DNA from: Phenylobacterium sp.
GTDB taxonomy: Bacteria > Pseudomonadota > Alphaproteobacteria > Caulobacterales > Caulobacteraceae
Direction: 5' to 3'
Length of the DNA: 64,000 nucleotides
Assembly: GCF_004799515.1 (NCBI RefSeq)
Contig: NZ_SSMX01000052.1
Coordinates: 1 to 64,000 of the forward strand
Part shown: positions 34,943 to 44,908 of the stretch, in pieces
Layout of the letters: the number at the start of each line of letters is the position of its first letter
How positions within the stretch are numbered: position 1 is the first letter of the stretch
Made by a program: the position numbers and the translations under genes
Notes under the pieces: model-generated
Database searches by the model: none
What the model was told of the DNA's origin: nothing
Seen by the model: the letters and a program-made list of their open reading frames with translations, nothing else

Positions 34943-37900
34943 TCAGGGTTTCAGGCCGGCGGCCAGATAGCTTTCCGCGGCGTCGGGATCGAGCTTCAGG
35001 GCCGCGGCGAGGTCCGCCTCGCCGCCGGCCTTGTCTCCGGCGCGCAGCTTGGCGAGGCCGCGGCCATAGAGCGAGGCGGCGGACTCCGGCCGCTCCGCCA
35101 GAGCGGCGTTATAGCGGGTGACCGCGTCGGCGTAGTTCTTCTGGCGGAAGCTCACGAAGGCGCGGCTGTCGAGGGCGGACGGCAGGGTGCTGTTCACCGC
35201 CAGGGCGTCGTCGCAATCCCTGGCGGCGAGATCGAGCTTTTCACCCCAGAGGGCGCGGCTCCAGCATCGCCCGTTCAGCAGGACCGCCGACTTGGGCCAG
35301 CGCGCCAGGGCTGCGTCGAAGATCGCGACCGCCTGGGCGTAGCGGCCCTGGAATTCCTCCAGCTCCGCGAGGCGAATGATCGTCGTCTCGTTCTCCGGAT
35401 TCATCCGTTCGGCGTCCCGCAGGTCGTCGCGCGCCGCGTCGAACCGTTTCAGTCGCGCCTCCATCAGCCCGCGCCAGCTCAGCGCCGTGGCGCTGTCGGG
35501 GTCGAGCTTGATTTCCGCCTCGGCGGCGGCCAGGGCGTCCTCGCGGCGGTGGGCGGCCCATAGGATGTTTGACCGCACGCGCAGGATGGCAGCCTCATCG
35601 ACGCCGGCCTGCCGCGCGTCGTCCGTCGCGGCCAGGGCCCGGTCGTAGTCCTGCCGGGCCTCGAAAATCCCGGCGCGGGCTTCATAGGCGTCCACGGTCC
35701 GCGGGAACGCCAGCACATAGATGTCCGCCGCCTTCTCCGCCTCGTCGAATTTCCGGGCGTGCGTCAGGGCCTGGACGCGTCCGCGCAGATCGGCGGCGTT
35801 GGGCTTCTCGGATACGCTGACGGCCGCTGCATAGGCGTCCGCCGCCTCGGGCCAGCGCTTCAGCTCCACCAGTACCAAGGCCCGCAGCCGTTGGGCGTCA
35901 GCCCACCCCGGCTGGGCGGCGAGCGCACGGTCCGCGAGCGCCAGGGCTTCGTCATAGCGGCGCTCCGCGCCCACCGCGTAGCCGGCGGCCAGCAAGGCCT
36001 TGGCGTCCTGCGGCGCGGGCGGCGGCGGCGCGGTAGGGGTGACAGCCGGCTTCGGCGGCGCGTCGACCGCCCAGACGAAGGCCGCGCCGGGCTTGAAATC
36101 GGCGCGCTTCGCCTCGTCCGCGGCGGCCTCGGCGGCGGTGATCTCCGGCGTCATGGACCGCAGGGAATGGTACATCGTCACCGTATCGCCCTGGCTGGAC
36201 AGCCGGCGGACATAACGCATCCCGCCCAGGGTGGTCGCCACATTGTCCCCGCGCCGGCCGGTCTGGATCCCCTGCGGCAGCCGGATCGTGGTCACCCAGC
36301 GCGAATAGCTGGGATAGGCGACGGCGAAGGGCGCGGTCTGGTCCTGGTCGGCGTCGCGCTTGATGGGTTTGATCGGCCCCAGGCCGCTGCCATGGATCTG
36401 GTACCAGAGGGTGTGGCCGCCGCTGGCGTCCTTGCTCCAGTCGACCTTGCCCTCGCCGCGGACCTCCTCGAGGAACAGACGCCGGCGCGCATCGTAGCTC
36501 CAGGTCACCGACTTCGGCTCGAACCAGGAGAGATTCTCAACGGCGGCCTTCTTGAGCACCTGTTCGGCCTCGTCGTGCGGCGCGGAAGCGACCTCACGGT
36601 CGATGGAAAAGGCCTCGTCGCCGCGCAGGACGAAGCGCGCCGTCACCTGCGCCGGCGCATGCAGGCCGGCGCGCGCGTCGATCTGCACCACGGTCTCCTC
36701 GACGGGCTGAAACGGGACGGGCGGAAGATGCTTTTCGAGGTCGCCGCCGCCGCCCGCGTGCACCGGCAGGCCGACCCCGTACGGGAAGACCTCCAGCTCC
36801 ACGAGGTTGCTGTCGCCGCTGCGCGTGCCGTCGAGCCAGAGCGTGCGGCCGCCCACCTCGGCGCGCACCAGCACGTGGTTGAAGACGCCCAGTTGCGGCA
36901 GGGCGTAGTCCAGCCCGTCGAGGCCCGATGCGTTGGCCAGCACCGGCTCGGCCTTGATCCCCAGCTCCGACAGCAGGGCCAGCAGGAGAGCGGTCTTGGC
37001 CTTGCAGTCGCCGAACCGGCGGCTCCAGGTCTCGTCCGCCGCCGCCGGACGATAGGCGCCGCTGTCCAGTCCGACATAGACGTAGCGGACTTGGTCCTGC
37101 ACCAGCTGCAGGGCGGCGAGCGCCTGTTTGGCCGGGTCGGCGGAGGCCGCGCGGATCTTCGCCGCCTCGGCCTTGAGGGGCGAGTCCGGCTTCGGCGTCG
37201 CGGCGCTGGCATAGAGCGGCGCCATGAGGGCGGAGATCTCCCGCCAGTCCGCAAAGCCGCTCGCCTGCACGAGGCGGCGCACGCGGAAGCGGGCCGGCGC
37301 GCCGTCGGCCCTGGTCGGCGCGGGCAGGCCGTCGGCCTCAAACAGCGCCTCGACGGCCCCGCCGGCGCGCCGCACGGCGCTCTTCGGCAGGTCGTCGCTG
37401 GCGCGCCAGGCGATGCTGGACGCCGCCGGCCAGGTGGCACGCTCGCGCAACCGCCCCGCGATGGCGGTCGTCGGCAGGAGGTCCACGAACTGGCTGTGGC
37501 CGGCGAGCAGCGGGTCGTGGCTGCCCGTGGTGATCGCCAGGTCGATGACGTCGCCCACCTGCAGGCCGGGGATCTGCAGGGTCGCGGTCAGCCGGCCGTC
37601 CAGCATCGCCGCCTCCAGGCCCTGCTCGCGGCGCACGACGGTGAACTTCTGGGCGGCGAGGACGTCCGTGACCTTGCCGTCGTGAGTCACGGTCAGCCGG
37701 TGGATCGCCAGCGTCTCGACCTGCGGGTCCCAGACCAGGTTGAGGTTGCCGGCGTCCAACGCTTCCGGCGTCAGCAGCTTGAAACGGGTTTCAAGATACT
37801 GGGCGTCACCCTCGGGCCCCAGCTTGGCCTGGCTGTCGCGCATCAGGACCTGGAGCAGCGCACCGGCCGGCGGCGCCTGCCTGGTGTCCGGCGGCGGGGG

Positions 37901-38017
37901 CTTCACCCAGGCCGGCGGCGGCCCGTAGTCGGGCTGCGCCTCCTCCGCGCGGACCACGCCCGCGGCCATAGCGAGGCCGAGCCCCAGGAAGACCCTGAAA
38001 CGGTTGTGAACGCCCAC
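34943..38017 (-). CDS. DUF3857 and transglutaminase-like domain protein with TPR repeats
   Basis: About 1024 residues from GTG 38017 (which is preceded by GGGGGCAG). The signal peptide ends near VVRA-EEA. A DUF3857 domain covers about residues 50-220. A transglutaminase-like domain follows, with VQDQVRYVYVGLDSGAY and the catalytic Cys in RRFGDCKAKTALLLALL, then LVRAEVGGRTLWLDGTR (His/Asp region). The last 400 residues are TPR repeats (for example YDEALALADRALAAQPGW and YAQAVAIFDAALARWP). Such proteins are predicted periplasmic peptidase-like or cross-linking factors. Monocistronic; substrate unknown. Confidence 0.82.
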   Translation of the reverse strand: MGVHNRFRVFLGLGLAMAAGVVRAEEAQPDYGPPPAWVKPPPPDTRQAPPAGALLQVLMRDSQAKLGPEGDAQYLETRFKLLTPEALDAGNLNLVWDPQVETLAIHRLTVTHDGKVTDVLAAQKFTVVRREQGLEAAMLDGRLTATLQIPGLQVGDVIDLAITTGSHDPLLAGHSQFVDLLPTTAIAGRLRERATWPAASSIAWRASDDLPKSAVRRAGGAVEALFEADGLPAPTRADGAPARFRVRRLVQASGFADWREISALMAPLYASAATPKPDSPLKAEAAKIRAASADPAKQALAALQLVQDQVRYVYVGLDSGAYRPAAADETWSRRFGDCKAKTALLLALLSELGIKAEPVLANASGLDGLDYALPQLGVFNHVLVRAEVGGRTLWLDGTRSGDSNLVELEVFPYGVGLPVHAGGGGDLEKHLPPVPFQPVEETVVQIDARAGLHAPAQVTARFVLRGDEAFSIDREVASAPHDEAEQVLKKAAVENLSWFEPKSVTWSYDARRRLFLEEVRGEGKVDWSKDASGGHTLWYQIHGSGLGPIKPIKRDADQDQTAPFAVAYPSYSRWVTTIRLPQGIQTGRRGDNVATTLGGMRYVRRLSSQGDTVTMYHSLRSMTPEITAAEAAADEAKRADFKPGAAFVWAVDAPPKPAVTPTAPPPPAPQDAKALLAAGYAVGAERRYDEALALADRALAAQPGWADAQRLRALVLVELKRWPEAADAYAAAVSVSEKPNAADLRGRVQALTHARKFDEAEKAADIYVLAFPRTVDAYEARAGIFEARQDYDRALAATDDARQAGVDEAAILRVRSNILWAAHRREDALAAAEAEIKLDPDSATALSWRGLMEARLKRFDAARDDLRDAERMNPENETTIIRLAELEEFQGRYAQAVAIFDAALARWPKSAVLLNGRCWSRALWGEKLDLAARDCDDALAVNSTLPSALDSRAFVSFRQKNYADAVTRYNAALAERPESAASLYGRGLAKLRAGDKAGGEADLAAALKLDPDAAESYLAAGLKP

Positions 38018-38119
38018 GAAACTGCCCCCGCCGCGTCCCGCCAGGATCCCGCGGCGCGACAACCGTAGCGCGCAGACGCGGAATGTGAAGTCCCGCCATC
38101 CGCCGGAGCTCGGGCGGCG

Positions 38120-40594
<2,475 letters not shown>

Positions 40595-40749
40595 TCACCC
40601 AAAAAGAGTGTGGGGCCCGCCGTAGTCTTCCGGGCGTCGCCGGCGACCGAATCTCTCAGTGACTATATAGGGTTTAGGCGGCCTTTCCGCACCCTTTGCG
40701 GATGCGCTATGGGGTCCTTGGTCCCGCAGGCCGATCGGCGTCAAGACGT

Positions 40750-41952
40750 ATGAGCGAATCCTCCCGAACCGACACCCCCGCAGAGGTCGAAGCCGCCTGG
40801 CGCGACGGCCTGCGCGCGCTGCGTGAGGACCGGCCCCATGACGCGCTCGCCTGCCTGAACCGGGTGATCGCCAGCGGGCGCGTCAACGCCGCCATCTGGC
40901 TGGGCGTGGCGATGACCCAGCAGGCGCTCGGCGACAACGCCGGGGAGCTTTCCGCCCTGCAGCAGGCGCTCGCGCTGGAGCCCCGCAACCTGCGCGCCCT
41001 GATCATGACCGGCGACTGCCACGGCCGGACCGGCGACGGCCGCGCGGCGGTCAGCTACTACGACGCGGCCCTGAGGCTCGCGGCCGCCGCGCCGCCCACA
41101 GACCCCACCCTGCGCGCCGAAGTCGAGCGCGCCCGGCGCATGGCGGAGCGCTACACTCGCGAGTTCGAGGATCACCTGACCGGCCGGCTGGGCGGCCCGG
41201 CCCTGGACCGGCCGGATGCGCGGCGCGTACGCCAGTCCCTCGACCTGCTGCTCGGCAAGTCGCAGGTCTACCTGCAGGAGCCGAAGCACTACTACTTCCC
41301 CGGCCTGCCGCAGATCGCTTGGGCCGAGCGCGACCAGTTCCCCTGGCTGGACCGCGTGGAGGCGGCGACCGACGTCATCCGCGCCGAGCTGAAGCAGGTG
41401 CTGGAGGAGGATGGCGCCTTTTCCCCCTACATCGAGGCCGAACCGAACCGGCCGATGTTCGACGACGCCCACGGCATGCTGGGCAACCCCGCCTGGAGCG
41501 CCTTCTATCTGTGGAAGGGCGGCGTTCCGCAGCCCGAGAACCTGGCGCGCTGTCCCTCGGTGATGGAGGCGCTGGCGGAGGCGCCGCTCTGCCGGATCCC
41601 CGGCCGCACGCCCTCGGTGCTGTTCTCCCTGCTGCGCCCCGGCGCGCATATCCAGCCGCACCATGGCTTCACCAACGCCCGCTACATCTGCCACCTGCCG
41701 CTGATCGTGCCCGACGGCTGCGCCATGCGGGTGGGCGCCGAGACGAGGCCCTGGACCGAGGGCCGGGCCTGCGTCTTCGACGACAGCGTCGAGCACGAGG
41801 CCTGGAACCGCAATCCCTCGGCCCTGCGGGTGGTGATGATCTTCGACATCTGGCGCCCGGAGATCGGCGAGACCGAGCGCGAGCTGATCAGCGCGCTGCT
41901 GCAGGCCGTGGACAGCTACGGCGGCGCGGCGGCCCCGGCCTGGGAGGGCTAG
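40750..41952 (+). CDS. TPR-containing aspartyl/asparaginyl beta-hydroxylase-like 2-oxoglutarate oxygenase
   Basis: A 400-residue protein. TPR-like helices occupy about residues 10-130 ([17 protein letters not shown] and [18 protein letters not shown]). The C-terminal Asp/Asn beta-hydroxylase domain (PF05118) has the metal motif [20 protein letters not shown], with candidate His304/His305, and [11 protein letters not shown] with His349. The oxoglutarate-binding Arg is near [12 protein letters not shown]. Bacterial members hydroxylate proteins, peptides or lipid A-linked acyl chains (LpxO family). Substrate unknown. The stop shares CTAG with convergent recF, and the gene splits gyrB from recF. 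Confidence 0.82.
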   Translation: MSESSRTDTPAEVEAAWRDGLRALREDRPHDALACLNRVIASGRVNAAIWLGVAMTQQALGDNAGELSALQQALALEPRNLRALIMTGDCHGRTGDGRAAVSYYDAALRLAAAAPPTDPTLRAEVERARRMAERYTREFEDHLTGRLGGPALDRPDARRVRQSLDLLLGKSQVYLQEPKHYYFPGLPQIAWAERDQFPWLDRVEAATDVIRAELKQVLEEDGAFSPYIEAEPNRPMFDDAHGMLGNPAWSAFYLWKGGVPQPENLARCPSVMEALAEAPLCRIPGRTPSVLFSLLRPGAHIQPHHGFTNARYICHLPLIVPDGCAMRVGAETRPWTEGRACVFDDSVEHEAWNRNPSALRVVMIFDIWRPEIGETERELISALLQAVDSYGGAAAPAWEG

Positions 41953-43106
41953 CTGAGCGCGGTCAGCGCCGCGCCCTCGACCCGGAAGCCCTGAGCGCGG
42001 CCGCCGAGGCCCTCGAACAGGTGGTCGTCGGCGCCGGTCAGGAAGGCCTGCAGGCTGAGGGCCTCGATCTCATCGAACAGGGCCGTGCGGCGGCGGGCGT
42101 CCAGGTGGGCGGACACTTCGTCCAGCAACAGGATCGGGCTGGGACTGGAGTCCGCGCGCGCCAGGCGCGCGGCCTGGGCGAGCACCAGGTTGAGGATCAG
42201 GGCCTTCTGCTCGCCGGTGGAGCATTCCGCCGCCGGCCGGTCCTTCTCGGCGTGGATCACCGACAGGTCCCCGCGGTGCGGGCCGGTCAGGGCGCGGCCG
42301 GCGGCGGCGTCGCGGGGCCGCGCCTCGGCGAGCGCGCGGGCGAGCCTCGCCTCGATGTCGGCGATCTCGGCCCCGGCGGCCGCCATCTGCTCCCACTCGC
42401 CGGTGAGCGCGAGCCGGGCCTGCGGGAAGGGCCGCTCGCCCCGGCTGTCGATCTCAGCCTGCAGGGCGGCGAGGGTGGTCGCCCGCGCCTCGGCCACCAG
42501 GGCGCCGGCCTCGGCGAGCCTCGCCTCGAGGGCGCTCAGCCAGGCCGGATCGGGCGGCTGGCCTTGGTCGGTGAGCAGCCGCATCCGCTCGCGCTGCGCC
42601 CGCTCATAGGCCTGGGCGTGGGCGGCGTGGCGCGGGATGGCGGCGAACACCAGCCGGTCGAAGAACCGCCGCCGCTCGGCCGCGCCCTCCAGGAAGAGCC
42701 GGTCCTGGGCCGGCGTCAGCCAGACCTGGCGCAGGTGGTCGGCGAGGCGGCCAGGCGGCACGGTCTCGCCGGCGATCCTGACCGTACGCCGCGTGGCGCC
42801 CGCCTGCTCGACACCGGTGCCGATCGGGGTCTCCTCGCCCGCCGCCGACACCGTGGCCGAGACCGCCCAGGCGCGGCCCATGGCCTCGCCCGGCAGACGG
42901 CGGCCGACCTCGGCCAGGCTGGAGCCGCGCAAGCCGCGGCCAGGCGTGAACAGGCTGATCGCCTCCAGGAGGTTGGTCTTGCCCGCCCCGTTCGGCCCCA
43001 CCAGGAACACCGGCCGGCCATCCAGGGCGAGCTCCGCCCGGGCGTAGGCGCGGAAGTCGGTCAGGGTCAGGCGGATGAGGGCCGTGGCGGTCACGGGCGC
43101 GGTCAT
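41949..43106 (-). CDS. recF: DNA replication/repair protein RecF
   Basis: A 385-residue SMC-like ATPase that loads RecA at gaps with RecO and RecR. Walker A is [16 protein letters not shown] at about residues 36-51, [22 protein letters not shown] is the RecF-typical segment, [14 protein letters not shown] the family loop, [15 protein letters not shown] the ABC signature and [16 protein letters not shown] the Walker B/D-loop. ATG 43106 is chosen; the frame extends upstream without similarity. It is close to gyrB on the same strand, as in many alphaproteobacteria near the origin. dnaN is not in view. Confidence 0.94.
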   Translation of the reverse strand: MTAPVTATALIRLTLTDFRAYARAELALDGRPVFLVGPNGAGKTNLLEAISLFTPGRGLRGSSLAEVGRRLPGEAMGRAWAVSATVSAAGEETPIGTGVEQAGATRRTVRIAGETVPPGRLADHLRQVWLTPAQDRLFLEGAAERRRFFDRLVFAAIPRHAAHAQAYERAQRERMRLLTDQGQPPDPAWLSALEARLAEAGALVAEARATTLAALQAEIDSRGERPFPQARLALTGEWEQMAAAGAEIADIEARLARALAEARPRDAAAGRALTGPHRGDLSVIHAEKDRPAAECSTGEQKALILNLVLAQAARLARADSSPSPILLLDEVSAHLDARRRTALFDEIEALSLQAFLTGADDHLFEGLGGRAQGFRVEGAALTALS

Positions 43107-43227
43107 AGCCGGTTTCGCGCGGCGGGGCGAAACAGCGGATGGGCGATCCGCCTCGGAGTCCGGAAACCGCGAGCGCTTGTCACAGCCGCAGCGCACCCTA
43201 CGTCTCAGCTTCAGTCGCGGCGGAGGG

Positions 43228-44037
43228 ATGACCATGGACGGGAAGACGAAAGCCGAGGCGTTCGACGCCCTGCACCACGACGGCCGGATCCTGGTGCTGC
43301 CGAACGCCTGGGACGCGGCCAGCGCCGCGGTGATGGAGGACGCCGGCGCGAAGGCGGTAGCGACCTCCTCGGCGGCGGTGGCCTGGGCGCACGGCTATCC
43401 GGACGGCGACGCCCTGCCGCTCGCCAGGCTGCTGGCCACGGTCGAGACGGTGGCGCGGGCGGTGAAGGTCCCCGTGACCGCCGACATCGAGGGCGGCTAC
43501 ACCGACGACCTCGCCGAGCTCGCCGAGACGGTCAAGGCGGTGATCGGGGCCGGCGCGGTGGGGATCAACCTGGAGGACGGCCATCGCGCCCCCGATCTGC
43601 AGGCCCGCAAGATCGAGGCCGCCCGCAAGGCCGCCGACGGCGCCGGCGTTCCCCTGTTCATCAACGCCCGCACCGACGTCTTCCTGAAGCGGCTGGCCGA
43701 GGGTCACGCCGCCTATATGGCGACGGTCGAGCGGGCCGAGCTCTACCGCGGCGCGGGCGCGAGCGGCGTCTTCGTGCCCGGCCCCTCCGATCCCGACCTG
43801 ATCGACCGGCTGGCCGACGAGATCCGGCTGCCGCTGAACATCATGCTGGTCCGCGGCCTGCCGAAGGCCGAGCAATTGCAGGCGCTGGGCGTGCGGCGCC
43901 TGAGCTCCGGCGCCGCCCCGTTCATGGGCGCCTACGCCACGCTCGCCAAGGCCATCGCCGCCTACTTGGCCGACGGCGACGCCACGGCCTTCAACGCCGA
44001 GGGCCTTGGGAACCTGAACGCGCGGTTCGGAGCCTAG
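43228..44037 (+). CDS. Isocitrate lyase/PEP mutase family protein
   Basis: A 269-residue TIM-barrel protein. ATG 43228 follows CGGAGGG. Marks of the PEP-mutase-like class are [38 protein letters not shown] (metal-binding Asp region), [17 protein letters not shown] (metal Asp/Glu), and [13 protein letters not shown]. It lacks the KKCGH catalytic motif of true isocitrate lyase, so likely reactions are C-C or P-C bond chemistry such as oxaloacetate decarboxylation or 2-methylisocitrate cleavage; not determinable here. Stop shared (CTAG) with the convergent VOC gene. Confidence 0.85.
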   Translation: MTMDGKTKAEAFDALHHDGRILVLPNAWDAASAAVMEDAGAKAVATSSAAVAWAHGYPDGDALPLARLLATVETVARAVKVPVTADIEGGYTDDLAELAETVKAVIGAGAVGINLEDGHRAPDLQARKIEAARKAADGAGVPLFINARTDVFLKRLAEGHAAYMATVERAELYRGAGASGVFVPGPSDPDLIDRLADEIRLPLNIMLVRGLPKAEQLQALGVRRLSSGAAPFMGAYATLAKAIAAYLADGDATAFNAEGLGNLNARFGA

Positions 44038-44414
44038 CTCGGCATCCGGTGCAGGGCGCAGAGCTTGTTGCCGTCCGGATCGCGGATATAGGCAAGGTAG
44101 AGTTTGCCGGCGGGGCCTTCGCGCACGCCCGGGGGATCCTCGATGGAGACGCCGCCCGCTTCGAGGCCGGCATTGTGGAAAGCCTCGGCCTCCTCCGCGT
44201 TGGCGCAGGCGAAGCCGATGGTCGAGCCGTTGCCCGCCGTCGCCGGGGCGCCGTCGATCGGCAGGGACACCGAGAAGACGCCGGTCGGCGTGCGGTAGAA
44301 CACGCGGTGGCGGTCAACGAAGCCCGCCGGCACGCCCAGGGTCCCCAACACCTTGTCGTAGAACGACTTGGCGCGGTCGAGGTCGTTGGTGCCGATCATG
44401 ATGTGCGAGAACAT
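44034..44414 (-). CDS. VOC family (glyoxalase-like) protein
   Basis: A 126-residue vicinal-oxygen-chelate protein. ATG 44414 gives the typical MFSHIMIGTNDLDRAKSFYD start with the first metal His, then HRVFYRTPTGVFSVSLP and the Glu/His-bearing second module ending YIRDPDGNKLCALHRMP. These are the paired beta-alpha-beta-beta-beta units of the fold. It may be a lactoylglutathione lyase-like, dioxygenase-like or antibiotic-binding protein; sequence does not decide. Convergent with the PEP mutase-like gene, sharing CTAG as stop. Confidence 0.85.
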   Translation of the reverse strand: MFSHIMIGTNDLDRAKSFYDKVLGTLGVPAGFVDRHRVFYRTPTGVFSVSLPIDGAPATAGNGSTIGFACANAEEAEAFHNAGLEAGGVSIEDPPGVREGPAGKLYLAYIRDPDGNKLCALHRMPS

Positions 44415-44502
44415 GGGTCGCGTCCCTCCGTTGGCGTTTCCGCCGACCGACATGCGTGAAGTTCGCGGCGGAGGCAACGCCGTCGTGGCGCCAACTCGCA
44501 GT

Positions 44503-44650
44503 GTCATCCCGGAATCGGCGCAGCCGATGTCCGGGACCCATGCGCGCCTGCGATGCCGGGGAAGCTCGATGCTCGGTCACCCTGCCGCCTCACCGGCCAT
44601 GGCGCGTATGGGTCCCGGTCTTCGCGCGCCGCGAAACCGGGATGACACGG
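44503..44650. repeat. 148-bp REP-like palindromic element
   Basis: Outer arms GTGTCATCCCGG (44503-44514) and CCGGGATGACAC (44639-44650) are exact inverted copies. Inner arms CCGGGACCCAT (44533-44543) and ATGGGTCCCGG (44610-44620) also pair exactly. It belongs with the elements at 13827, 18816 and 27290 by the shared TCATCC and GGGACCCA segments. Confidence 0.75.
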
Positions 44651-44705
44651 AAGGGAATGGAAGCGCGGTCTGTGTGGCCATCTCCCAGATGCCACCACGC
44701 CTTGG

Positions 44706-44836
44706 ATCTCATGGATGATGCGAGCTTTGCGGCCTCGGCTTGTCAAGGACGCTGCCCTTGGGCAGCGCCGCGGAGCGGCCGGCTTCGCCGGTCCTTGAGA
44801 AGCCGAGACCGCAAAGCAAACTGGCCGCCATGAGAT
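44706..44836. repeat. 131-bp nested palindromic element upstream of polA (CATGG repeat, complete copy D)
   Basis: Three sets of arms pair in order: ATCTCATGG with CCATGAGAT at the ends, GCTTTGCGGCCTCGGCTT (44724-44741) with AAGCCGAGACCGCAAAGC (44800-44817; one mismatch), and TCAAGGAC (44743-44750) with GTCCTTGA (44791-44798). Inside are hairpins GCTGCCC-TT-GGGCAGC and CCGGC-TTC-GCCGG. The left arm recurs at 2429, 17003 and 27363. Confidence 0.8.
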
Positions 44837-44908
44837 TTAAGCCGCAGCCCGCGAGTTCGCGCGCTTGTGACGGATGACCGGCGGCCTTCCCGCGCCTATC
44901 TTCTCCCC

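Larger units (their letters stand above)
44415..44908. other. Intergenic region made mostly of two palindromic elements
   Basis: The 494-base gap before polA has no supportable gene. It contains a REP-like element at 44503-44650 and a separate 131-bp palindromic element at 44706-44836. polA promoter signals should lie after 44836, but none is obvious. Confidence 0.6.

Noticed and set aside
40600..40749. A chromosomal origin next to gyrB/recF
   Set aside because: No DnaA-box cluster or origin-type AT-rich unit is evident, and dnaA and dnaN are absent.
41319..44459. A 1046-residue plus-strand frame over the hydroxylase, recF and PEP mutase-like genes
   Set aside because: Low-complexity composition, no domain motifs, and it runs through three well-supported genes in other frames or strands.
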